A DNA stretch of 5,807 nt from Candidatus Sulfopaludibacter sp. SbA3. GTDB taxonomy: Bacteria; Acidobacteriota; Terriglobia; Bryobacterales; Bryobacteraceae. The translations under genes were made by a program, and so were the position numbers. The stretch is taken from contig CAMDKT010000411.1 of NCBI GenBank assembly GCA_945900935.1, forward strand, positions 1-5,807, given 5' to 3'. This document shows, one piece after another, positions 1 to 5,807 of the stretch (position 1 is its first letter; each line of letters begins with the position of its first letter). Under the pieces are notes generated by a model, which was not told the origin of the DNA, did not search any database, and worked only from the letters and a program-made list of their open reading frames with translations.

Positions 1-84
1 AGGCGAGTAAATGACGGTTCTAGATGAAAACGAAATCTTGCGAAAAAGTCGCGTACGTGGCAATGCTGGTGTGGCGTGGGAAGG

Positions 85-106
85 CGGGATGGGAACCCTG
101 ATCCCG
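85..106. repeat. Perfect 6-bp inverted repeat with 10-base spacer
   Basis: The arms CGGGAT (85-90) and ATCCCG (101-106) are exact reverse complements separated by 10 bases. The dyad lies just upstream of the -10-like hexamer at 126-131 and covers most of the place where a -35 element would be. If transcription starts near 138, its centre is at about -42, a position typical of activators that substitute for a poor -35. It could equally be a small hairpin from an upstream transcript or a chance match in GC-rich DNA. The symmetry is seen; the role is inferred. Confidence 0.3.
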
Positions 107-125
107 ATCTAGCGCCCCAATCCGC

Positions 126-131
126 TATACT
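126..131 (+). promoter_or_regulatory. Possible -10 element (TATACT) for the 177-1181 gene pair
   Basis: TATACT matches the sigma70 -10 consensus at five of six positions and stands out in GC-rich surroundings. A start near 138 would give a leader of about 39 bases before the ATG at 177. No good -35 hexamer lies 16-18 bases upstream; the best match there has only about two consensus bases, so the promoter would be weak or activator-dependent. Apart from this hexamer and the dyad at 85-106, I see nothing in positions 1-176. Confidence 0.35.
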
Positions 132-166
132 CCCAAATGGCGGACAGAAACAGACCGGTCCCGCCC

Positions 167-171
167 AGGAG
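167..171 (+). promoter_or_regulatory. Shine-Dalgarno site for the 128-residue secreted protein
   Basis: AGGAG ends five bases before the ATG at 177. It fixes the start of the first gene and agrees with the signal peptide beginning exactly at that ATG. It is the strongest ribosome binding site in the window; neither minus-strand gene has a comparable one. Confidence 0.7.
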
Positions 172-176
172 TAGTC

Positions 177-563
177 ATGAATCGGTTCCTATCCCTCGCC
201 GCCAGCGCCCTGTTGCTCGCCGCTACCGCCCTCGCCGGCCCAATCGACGGCAAGTGGGTTTCTGAACGCAAAATGGAGCGCGACGGCCAGTCGATGACCA
301 TCGTCCAAACCTTTGAACTTAAAGCCGAAGGCGATAAGCTCACCGGCAAGTTCTCCATGAAGTTCGGCGACATGGAACCGCCGCCCGGCGAAATCAAAGA
401 CGGCAAAATCGACGGCAATAAATTCTCGTTCACCACGACGATGTCCACGCCCAATGGCGACATGAAGTTAAGCTATAGCGGCACGGTTGAAGGCGGCGTC
501 CTCAAAGGAAACGCGGAGCGCGAAGGCGGCCAGGCTCGCCCGTTTGAGGCCAGGAAGCAATAA
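177..563 (+). CDS. Secreted beta-rich protein of unknown function, 128 residues
   Basis: I do not recognise a named family with certainty. Residues 1-20 form a clear signal peptide (MNRF, then a hydrophobic Leu/Ala stretch ending ALA before Gly21), so the mature protein of about 108 residues is probably periplasmic or extracellular. The body is rich in charged residues and Gly turns. It has three similar hairpin-like segments: EGDKLTGKF (51-59), KDGKIDGNKF (74-83) and EGGVLKGNAE (105-114). With IDGKW near the mature N-terminus and PFEARK at the C-terminus, this resembles small lipocalin-like or antiparallel beta-barrel proteins often found in Acidobacteriota and Planctomycetes beside exported hydrolases. 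There is no cysteine, no lipobox and no obvious catalytic motif. The start is supported by AGGAG five bases upstream. The gene ends three bases before the DUF1080 gene, so the two are very probably cotranscribed and may be translationally coupled. A carbohydrate-binding or accessory role is a guess from context only. Confidence 0.85.
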   Translation: MNRFLSLAASALLLAATALAGPIDGKWVSERKMERDGQSMTIVQTFELKAEGDKLTGKFSMKFGDMEPPPGEIKDGKIDGNKFSFTTTMSTPNGDMKLSYSGTVEGGVLKGNAEREGGQARPFEARKQ

Positions 564-566
564 GCG

Positions 567-1181
567 ATGCGAATCCTTCTTCTTCTCGCCCTGCTGACAT
601 CAACGGCCTTCGCCGGTTGGAAGCCCCTGTTCAACGGCAAAGACATGACCGGCTGGAAGCAGGTCGGCTGGCCCGGTTTCACCGCCGAAAACGGAACGCT
701 GAAAACCGGCGGCGGCATGGGTCTGCTCTATTTTGAGCCCGCCGCCTTTGGCGACACGACGATTCGCATCGTCTTCAAAACTTCCGGTGAACGCGGCAAT
801 TCCGGCGTTGTGATCCGAATGCCCGATCCGCCGAAAGATGCCTGGTACGGCGTCCACAATGGCTACGAAGTCCAGATCGAAGGCGGCGGCGACGACTGGC
901 ATTGCACCGGTGCCATTTATTCCATCAGCAAAGTGACCGCACGCAATCAAAAGCCCGCGGGCGAATGGAACACGATGGAGATCGAACTGAAAGGCGACGT
1001 CACCAAAGTGAAGCTGAACGGCAAGCTGGTCAACGAGTACAAGGAAGGCCAAGCCGTGCCCGAGCGAAAGCAGTGGTACGAACCGGTCCGCGGGCCTCGC
1101 GCCAATAAGGGGTATATCGGGATCCAGAACCACGACGCGAATTCGATCGTCTACTTCAAGGAAATCAGCGTTAAGGAGTAG
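567..1181 (+). CDS. Secreted DUF1080 / 3-keto-disaccharide hydrolase-like protein
   Basis: This 204-residue protein is a single exported DUF1080 domain (PF06439, a concanavalin/laminin-G-like jelly roll). Residues 1-16 are a signal peptide (MRILLLLALL...AFA before Gly17). Family motifs follow in order: W-K-P-LFNGKDMTGW at 18-30, NSGVVIR at 78-84, GYEVQI at 99-104, TGAIYS at 114-119, GEWNTMEI at 132-139, NGKLVN at 151-156, GYIGIQNH at 182-189 and a closing FKEISVKE. Some members of the family hydrolyse 3-keto-glycosides formed by sugar 3-dehydrogenases; most are uncharacterised, so the reaction here is inferred. No dehydrogenase or isomerase partner lies in this window. The length fits a single-domain member with nothing fused. 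The ATG follows the previous stop by three bases, and its possible ribosome binding site AGGAAG (552-557) lies inside the end of that gene, pointing to coupled translation. The domain call is secure; the substrate is unknown. Confidence 0.93.
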   Translation: MRILLLLALLTSTAFAGWKPLFNGKDMTGWKQVGWPGFTAENGTLKTGGGMGLLYFEPAAFGDTTIRIVFKTSGERGNSGVVIRMPDPPKDAWYGVHNGYEVQIEGGGDDWHCTGAIYSISKVTARNQKPAGEWNTMEIELKGDVTKVKLNGKLVNEYKEGQAVPERKQWYEPVRGPRANKGYIGIQNHDANSIVYFKEISVKE

Positions 1182-1212
1182 GGCGGTTACGAACGCCTCG
1201 ACACGCGACACC

Positions 1213-1230
1213 AGGGCATCTACACGCCCT
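1213..1230. terminator. Weak hairpin at the convergent gene junction
   Basis: AGGGC (1213-1217) and GCCCT (1226-1230) form a perfect 5-bp stem with an 8-base loop between the two converging genes. The stop codon of the minus-strand ceramidase-like gene (1220-1222) lies in the loop. A second 4-bp stem (GGCG 1182-1185 with CGCC 1194-1197) lies just beside it. Neither is followed by a T-run on either strand, so neither is a classical intrinsic terminator. Position is the main argument for a role in ending transcription. Confidence 0.2.
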
Positions 1231-2563
1231 TAGTGGCCGCCATCAATTCACCGACTTTGCGAGCGATCATCTCTTCTAACTCTTCCGCGTATGGAGCGGG
1301 TAGGCCATATTCGTCCATATCATCCACTCCCTCGTATCCGCCTTCCCGTAACACGCGGAGTGATGGAATATAGGAGAGCAGTTCGTTGTTGTAGCCCGCC
1401 ACCCAAGTATTGTCGTTGCCATATTCCTGCTTAAAACGAAGGCAGTAATCAACTACCGATTCGCCGGTTAGAGCGATGAAATTCAGGCTGGCGCCGAAGC
1501 GCCACACATGTATGGGGTAGGGATGTGATTCTGGCAGTTTGCCGTCGCGAATCAGCTTTTGCAGAAGGTATTCGACCTGCCGTTTCTTACCCCCTGAGGC
1601 TTGCCTAACGCGTGCTTCGAGGGCCTCTCGTGCCGGCGGCTTTCGAAACGGTACTTCGATCACCGCGTACGCCGTTCGCAGGGGGCCAACCACCGATTGC
1701 ATCGGGGCCCGCAGCACCGCTTCCACGGCGCGGGCAAGAATGGTTCCGTACATGGCGGCGAGTTCGATGGCTTCGGCGGAGTCGCTATTCATCAGACGTG
1801 GCAGAGGATTGGCGTCACCGCCACACCCCTGCATGAAAAGCGCGGTCACGCCGGGGTACTTCGCTTCCAGGGCGTGCTGGGCATAGCCGGCGTAGTCGCC
1901 GTTGATTTGATAGCCGGAGAGCGCGGTGGTGTGGCAGGAGTAGCCGAAGAGTATTGCGCGGAGTTTTCCGCCTGGCGCCCGGATCGCAAGTACGGGGACA
2001 TCGGGATCGACAGGCCCGAAGAGGCTGCGTCCGCCGGGCCGGGCGCGACGGCGGTTCACCGCGATCCCAGCTAAGCCTTGCTCGAAAGATAATTCGGCTG
2101 GCGCGATATTAGCGATAGCGTCGCCAATGGCTTGCACCATGCGATCCTGCAGCCATCGTGTATAGCGGTCGACGACGGCCCTTTGATCTGGAGTCAGATT
2201 GTAGTAAAGATGCAGGACCTGACCGGTGACAGGGGCGCTGTGATTGTGGGAGTAGTTCAGTACCAAGCGCTCGCGCGGCACCCCGAATTGTTTATTGGCA
2301 CGGGTTACGACGTCATCGATCATCGCGACGTCAAGCCCCTGCAGGTCACTCGTAAGGAGCACGGAAGTTTGACCGTTTTCCCGGAACGCGGCCGCCTTGA
2401 CGTAGATGTCCTGGATTACGCCTTGCGAGGGGCGCGTGCGATTCGCGTAGCCGGAGAGCCAGATGGGCTCGCTCGGAGTGACCTTGACCTTCGCGGCTCC
2501 AACGCCCCATTGATATTGGGCGCTGGCGACGCCGATAGAGAACAGAACGAGGATGAGTTTCAT
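1220..2563 (-). CDS. Exported neutral/alkaline ceramidase-like protein (probable metal hydrolase)
   Basis: This 447-residue protein matches the N-terminal domain family of neutral/alkaline non-lysosomal ceramidases (PF04734). Residues 1-15 form a signal peptide (MKLILVLFSIGVASA before Gln16). Conserved landmarks are NYSHNHSAP (103-111, equivalent to the zinc-binding HTHSGP region), CH at 210-211 (second zinc-ligand His), NGDYAGYA (221-228), GCGGDANP (246-253), TGE (366-368, the Glu-ligand region), AGYNNELLSY (389-398) and GGYEG (408-412). Bona fide ceramidases have GDVSPN with a nucleophilic Ser; here the aligned stretch is GDANPL, placing Asn252 at the Ser position. The protein is also shorter than the roughly 650-residue enzymes and lacks their C-terminal Ig-like domain. 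It is therefore better called a ceramidase-superfamily metal hydrolase of unknown substrate. No clear Shine-Dalgarno precedes the ATG, but the signal peptide fixes the start. It lies 36 bases after the receptor gene on the same strand, so it is probably cotranscribed. The fold is confident; activity on ceramide is doubtful. Confidence 0.9.
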   Translation of the reverse strand: MKLILVLFSIGVASAQYQWGVGAAKVKVTPSEPIWLSGYANRTRPSQGVIQDIYVKAAAFRENGQTSVLLTSDLQGLDVAMIDDVVTRANKQFGVPRERLVLNYSHNHSAPVTGQVLHLYYNLTPDQRAVVDRYTRWLQDRMVQAIGDAIANIAPAELSFEQGLAGIAVNRRRARPGGRSLFGPVDPDVPVLAIRAPGGKLRAILFGYSCHTTALSGYQINGDYAGYAQHALEAKYPGVTALFMQGCGGDANPLPRLMNSDSAEAIELAAMYGTILARAVEAVLRAPMQSVVGPLRTAYAVIEVPFRKPPAREALEARVRQASGGKKRQVEYLLQKLIRDGKLPESHPYPIHVWRFGASLNFIALTGESVVDYCLRFKQEYGNDNTWVAGYNNELLSYIPSLRVLREGGYEGVDDMDEYGLPAPYAEELEEMIARKVGELMAATKGV

Positions 2564-2599
2564 GCGATTATTAGAACAGTTTTCAACGCGTGTCTCGCG

Positions 2600-5500
2600 C
2601 TAGAAGGTCAAACGAAGGCCGAACTGAATCACCCGGTTCGCCGTAGCGGTTCCCGTTATCCGGCCCACCTGCGCGGGAGCGGAGATGTTCGCCGCGGGAT
2701 TGCTGAAATTGGCGTGGTTAGGCAGGTTGAAGAATTCCGAGCGGAACTGCACATTGACCCGCTCCTTGATCAGGAAATTCTTGTAGACGGAAACGTCCAC
2801 AGTCACCAGTCCCGGTCCGATCATTACGTTCTTCCCGGAGTTGCCGAAAGTGAACGGTGCGGGAACGGCGAAGGCGGCAGGATTGAACCACTGCCTGATG
2901 GAGCGGTCAGCGACGCGCCACTCGCCAACCACATTCGGACGGCCGCTCGGCGAGCCCTGAACAACCGCGCTGAAAGTAGGTGAGAACGGAGTGCCTGTTC
3001 CCAGCGTGGTGATGCCTCCCACCTGCCATCCGCCAATCAATAGGTTCGACACGCCGCCTGACTTGAGGAACGTCTTCCCTTTCCCGAACGGAAGGTCGTA
3101 GAGATAGTTAAAAGTCAGCAGTTGGCGGCGAATACCGGACAGGTTGGCGCGATCCGCCCGGAAGTTACGGATGTCCTGTGGACCGGTGTAGAGATCGTCC
3201 CCAATCGCCCGCACGTACTGATACTCGGCCTGGAATAAAAGCCCGCTCGCGTAACGCTTCATAGCGCCGACCTGCAGCGAGTTGGAGGATTGAGAACCAC
3301 CCGAATCGTAGTAAAGGCTATTCGCGAAAGGTTGCAGTGGCCGGCGGCTCTGGATGGGACCGGGGCCGAACTCCCTGGGTTGATTGGCATCATAGGCGCG
3401 CCAGGTGTGCTTGAAACTCTGGCCCAGGTAGGTCACGCGCAAGCCCAGCGAACTGGTAATCTGGCGTTCCAGCGTAAGGTTGTATTGCCCCACGTAGTTC
3501 ATCTTGATGTTGGGGTCGAAGGCCACGAACGCCGGATTCGCCGGTGCGCTTCCGGCGGCCGGGAACGGATTGTTCAGCGTGAGTGTTGGAATCCGTCCTG
3601 CGGGAGCCTCCACCCGCTCCGTGAGTACGAACGGCGGATTCTTGGGAAATGACAGGAATTGGTCGCCAAAAGTAGTGCCGTAGTAAATGCCGAACCCGCC
3701 GCGTAGCACCGTGGAGTTAGTGACGCGATAGGCGAATCCGAAACGGGGCGCCCAGTTGTTGTGATCGCCGGCCACGAGCTTACTCGGAAAGCCCGCCTTG
3801 TCGTGGGTTACCACAGGCAGGGCGGCTAACAGAGCGGGACGGGCAGCGGGCGAAATGCCGCCGCTGAAGTTCGGAACCACGATCCGGTTGTTCGCCAAAT
3901 CGAAGTTGGCGTAGTTACCGTCGCGATCCTCATACTGAGTTTGAACCTCGTAACGCACGCCGGCGTTGATGGTGAGCCGAGGGGTGACGCGCCAGTCATC
4001 CTGAAAGTAGCCGGCATAGACGGAAGCCCCGGGCTGCGTCGATCCACCAAACGCCGTCGAGCGCTGGGCGACCGTGGTGTAGCCAAGCAGGAAGTCCGCC
4101 AGGCTCTCGCCCGAATAGGTGCCGGGGAAATCGAAATAACCGCGGGGAAAGGGGCGAATGGCCATCTTGTCATAGCTCTTGTTGAAGTTCAAATCGCCGC
4201 CGAATTTGAAGACGTGCCGCCCCCGGACCCATGTTGTGTTATTCAGCCAGTTGTGGCTGTATTGTTTGAATGAGCCGCCGCTGGTTGTCCCCTGATTCTC
4301 GGTGAGTTGCGTATAACCAATCAGGTTGATCGTAGGTACGCCCCCCGCCCCTGGCGTGGCCGGGAACAGGCCGGGAATCAGCCCGCTCAAATCCAGGTCG
4401 GGATTACCCGTGTTGCGGAAGTTGTTGTTGTAGATCGAGCCGAACTTGAAGTCGTTGGTCAGGCTGGGTGAAATGCTGTGGTTCCAGCCAAAGGCCGCGT
4501 TGCGGTCCAAAAATCCGAAGTAGCCATTGTTGAAAGTCGCGGCGGCCGGGCCCGCCTGAAAGAACGGGCCGTTGGTGAACGATAGAAACCGGACGAAGAG
4601 GCGGTCCCGGGAGCCGATCGAGTGGTCGAGGCGGATTGACCAGTTGTTGAGTTGCGGCCGGTTGCTCAGATTTGTGACGTAATTATTGCCCGTGCCCGCC
4701 GCGCCTGATCCCGGTTGATTCGGCAGCGGATAGTAGGCCACCAGCGCCTGCGCCGCGGCGTTCAACCGCGCTGCGGGAATCTGGTTGCCGGGGAAGGGTT
4801 GGCCCGTAAACGGATCGGTAATCGTGCGTAGTCCAGCGAAGTTTCCACTTCGCTGCGCCGCGGTCGGGACCGCCAGCGTGTTCGTGCGCGGCGAGCGCTC
4901 GCGCAGGGCCTCCCACGCGCCAAAGAAGAACGTTTTGTTGCGGCCATTGTAGAGCTTTGGGATCAACACCGGTCCGCCGATCGAGCCGCCGAACTCGTTG
5001 CGGTTATACGGCGGTACGGTGGGCGAAAAGAAGTTCCGCGCGGCAAACGCCTTGTTGCGGTTGTACGAGAACAGGCTGCCATGGAATTCGTTTGTGCCCG
5101 ACTTGGTCACCACGCGGATTTGCGCGCCACCGCGGCCGAACTCCGCCGGCGCATTCACGTTGATTACTTCAAACTCCGCAACCATGTCGAGCGAAGGATA
5201 GGCCCCTTCGCCGCGCGCTGAGATGCTGTCGTTATTCGATGTCCCGTCGATGGTGAAGTTGTTATTGGAGTTGCCGGGTCCACCGCCGATTCGCGGGCTT
5301 GTGCCCGCATTCTGGACGCCCGGAGCTAGCGAGAGTACGTTGAACAGGCTGCGTCCGTTCAGCGGCACGCCCAGGATCTGGCGAGATTCCACCACCGCGC
5401 CCACCGATGAGGATTCGGACTGGATGACCAGTGCAAGGCCCTGCACATCGATCACGGACATAACCGTTCCCAGCTTCAACTGAAAATCGGTGCGGGCGTT

Positions 5501-5674
5501 TTGGCCCACCCGCAACCGCAGATCGGTTTTCTTTTCCAGACCGAAGCCTTCCTTCGCTGCTTCGACGGTATAGCTGCCTAGCGGAAGGTTGGGGAGCACA
5601 AAATACCCTTCCTCGTTCGTTACGGTTTCGGAGAGACTCCCGGTTCCATCATTACGCGCGTTCACCTTCACCAA
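2600..5674 (-). CDS. TonB-dependent receptor with carboxypeptidase-regulatory-like N-domain, 5' end probably truncated
   Basis: An outer-membrane active transporter of about 1024 residues of the large acidobacterial type. Residues 1-66 are most of a carboxypeptidase-regulatory-like beta-sandwich (TVTNEEGYFVLPNLPLGSY at 17-35). A linker around 70-95 follows, then the plug domain with GVPLNGRSLFNVLSLAPGV (102-120), FTIDGTSNN (140-148) and RGGAQIRVVTKSGTNEFHG (181-199). From about residue 225 a long beta-barrel runs to the end, with many Asn/Gly/aromatic repeats. The protein finishes in ...FGLRLTF, the terminal Phe expected for BAM-dependent barrel insertion, so the 3' end is intact. The 5' end is not normal. 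The first usable codon is TTG (5672-5674) without a Shine-Dalgarno, there is no signal peptide, and domain homology continues upstream to an in-frame TAG at 5705-5707. The first in-frame ATG is residue 72, beyond the first domain. As read, it could not be exported. The substrate is unknown; the downstream ceramidase-like enzyme suggests linked uptake and processing. Family certain, functional state uncertain. Confidence 0.9.
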   Translation of the reverse strand: MVKVNARNDGTGSLSETVTNEEGYFVLPNLPLGSYTVEAAKEGFGLEKKTDLRLRVGQNARTDFQLKLGTVMSVIDVQGLALVIQSESSSVGAVVESRQILGVPLNGRSLFNVLSLAPGVQNAGTSPRIGGGPGNSNNNFTIDGTSNNDSISARGEGAYPSLDMVAEFEVINVNAPAEFGRGGAQIRVVTKSGTNEFHGSLFSYNRNKAFAARNFFSPTVPPYNRNEFGGSIGGPVLIPKLYNGRNKTFFFGAWEALRERSPRTNTLAVPTAAQRSGNFAGLRTITDPFTGQPFPGNQIPAARLNAAAQALVAYYPLPNQPGSGAAGTGNNYVTNLSNRPQLNNWSIRLDHSIGSRDRLFVRFLSFTNGPFFQAGPAAATFNNGYFGFLDRNAAFGWNHSISPSLTNDFKFGSIYNNNFRNTGNPDLDLSGLIPGLFPATPGAGGVPTINLIGYTQLTENQGTTSGGSFKQYSHNWLNNTTWVRGRHVFKFGGDLNFNKSYDKMAIRPFPRGYFDFPGTYSGESLADFLLGYTTVAQRSTAFGGSTQPGASVYAGYFQDDWRVTPRLTINAGVRYEVQTQYEDRDGNYANFDLANNRIVVPNFSGGISPAARPALLAALPVVTHDKAGFPSKLVAGDHNNWAPRFGFAYRVTNSTVLRGGFGIYYGTTFGDQFLSFPKNPPFVLTERVEAPAGRIPTLTLNNPFPAAGSAPANPAFVAFDPNIKMNYVGQYNLTLERQITSSLGLRVTYLGQSFKHTWRAYDANQPREFGPGPIQSRRPLQPFANSLYYDSGGSQSSNSLQVGAMKRYASGLLFQAEYQYVRAIGDDLYTGPQDIRNFRADRANLSGIRRQLLTFNYLYDLPFGKGKTFLKSGGVSNLLIGGWQVGGITTLGTGTPFSPTFSAVVQGSPSGRPNVVGEWRVADRSIRQWFNPAAFAVPAPFTFGNSGKNVMIGPGLVTVDVSVYKNFLIKERVNVQFRSEFFNLPNHANFSNPAANISAPAQVGRITGTATANRVIQFGLRLTF

Positions 5675-5704
5675 CGGGAGCGCCGCGCCGCTAGCGGGAG
5701 TTTC
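5675..5704 (-). pseudogene. In-frame coding remnant upstream of the receptor's first start codon
   Basis: Reading the receptor frame upstream of its TTG gives ETPASGAALP, leading directly into LVKVNARNDGTG. This matches the usual opening of the carboxypeptidase-regulatory-like domain in such receptors (pattern D-x-S-G-A-x-x-P-x-x-x-V). The first beta-strand and signal peptide should lie before it, but a TAG at 5705-5707 intervenes, and the codons beyond it do not resemble a signal peptide in any of the three frames. These bases therefore look like former coding sequence left outside the present reading frame. A perfect 10-bp palindrome (CCGCTAGCGG, 5688-5697) and CCTAGG (5704-5709) lie at this junction. 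Confidence 0.55.
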
Positions 5705-5727
5705 CTAGGCCAGCGCTTCCAATTCCG

Positions 5728-5797
5728 TGCAAAGTACTGATAGAGAGGGAGTTAACGCGTCTCGCAGTGTATATACGGAAATACTGATTTGCAAAGT
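5728..5797. repeat. Two permuted copies of paired short repeats flanking the putative receptor promoter
   Basis: On the minus strand, ACTTTGCA (5797-5790) is followed by ATCAGTA (5788-5782). About 40 bases later, ATCAGTA (5741-5735) is followed by ACTTTGCA (5735-5728). The same two words thus occur twice in direct orientation but in swapped order, around the predicted -10 at 5766-5771. They could be two operator sites or remnants of a local duplication; chance cannot be excluded at this length. Confidence 0.35.
5766..5794 (-). promoter_or_regulatory. Possible sigma70-type promoter upstream of the receptor operon
   Basis: On the minus strand TTGCAA (5794-5789) and TACACT (5771-5766) are separated by exactly 17 bases. 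Each matches its consensus at four of six positions, in a locally AT-rich stretch. Transcription would start near 5757, about 80 bases before the TTG at 5674, and would cover both the receptor and the ceramidase-like gene. If this is the original promoter, little room remains for a missing signal-peptide coding segment, which bears on how the 5' end was lost. Confidence 0.35.
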
Positions 5798-5807
5798 GTA
5801 GCTGCGT

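Noticed and set aside
39..67. TTGCGA-N17-AATGCT as an alternative plus-strand promoter
   Set aside because: The -10 matches only three consensus positions and the leader would be about 100 bases; TATACT at 126-131 is a better candidate.
600..1211. A 203-codon open frame on the minus strand opposite the DUF1080 gene
   Set aside because: It lies almost entirely antisense to a clear DUF1080 domain and shows no family motif or plausible start context.
2587..2599. CGCG-TGTCT-CGCG hairpin between the receptor stop and the ceramidase-like start
   Set aside because: The stem is only 4 bp and there is no T-run on the minus strand after it, so it is not a credible terminator and does not argue against an operon.
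2132..2983. A 283-codon open frame on the plus strand across the receptor/ceramidase-like junction
   Set aside because: It is antisense to two well-supported proteins, has no recognisable domain or signal peptide, and its composition is that of a reverse-strand shadow in GC-rich DNA.
1..5807. CRISPR arrays, tRNA or rRNA genes, transposases and prophage genes
   Set aside because: No regularly spaced repeats, tRNA-like cloverleaf, rRNA segment or mobile-element protein motif was found by reading both strands.

Overview
The window most resembles the chromosome of a high-GC, soil-type Gram-negative bacterium, probably an Acidobacteriota member of the Solibacter/Bryobacter kind. This is an inference from gene families: a very large TonB-dependent receptor with an N-terminal carboxypeptidase-regulatory-like fold, a short ceramidase-superfamily protein and a DUF1080 protein, all apparently acting in the envelope or outside it. 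No rRNA, tRNA, transposase, CRISPR or phage signature was seen.

Layout. Positions 1-176 are non-coding, with a -10-like hexamer at 126-131 and a perfect 6-bp dyad at 85-106. Two plus-strand genes follow, separated by only 3 bases: a 128-residue secreted beta-rich protein of unknown function (177-563) and a 204-residue secreted DUF1080 / 3-keto-disaccharide hydrolase-like protein (567-1181). A 38-base gap separates them from a convergent minus-strand pair. Read in transcription order, that pair is a TonB-dependent receptor of about 1024 residues (5674 to 2600) and, 36 bases downstream, a 447-residue neutral/alkaline ceramidase-like protein with a signal peptide (2563 to 1220). Positions 5675-5807 hold the upstream region of the receptor, with a plausible sigma70-type promoter and short permuted repeats.

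How the genes may work together. The minus-strand pair looks like an operon combining an outer-membrane importer with an exported, metal-binding, hydrolase-like enzyme. The plus-strand pair looks like a small translationally coupled unit for an exported sugar-acting protein and a companion. The real substrates cannot be read from the sequence.

Points worth attention. (1) The receptor has no signal peptide. Its recognisable first domain continues upstream of the only usable start (a TTG) and runs straight into an in-frame TAG at 5705-5707, so the 5' end is probably broken, rearranged or wrongly assembled. (2) The ceramidase-like protein keeps the metal-site motifs but has Asn where true neutral ceramidases have the nucleophilic Ser, so a ceramidase label would probably be wrong. 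I do not see a convincing wholly new system here.
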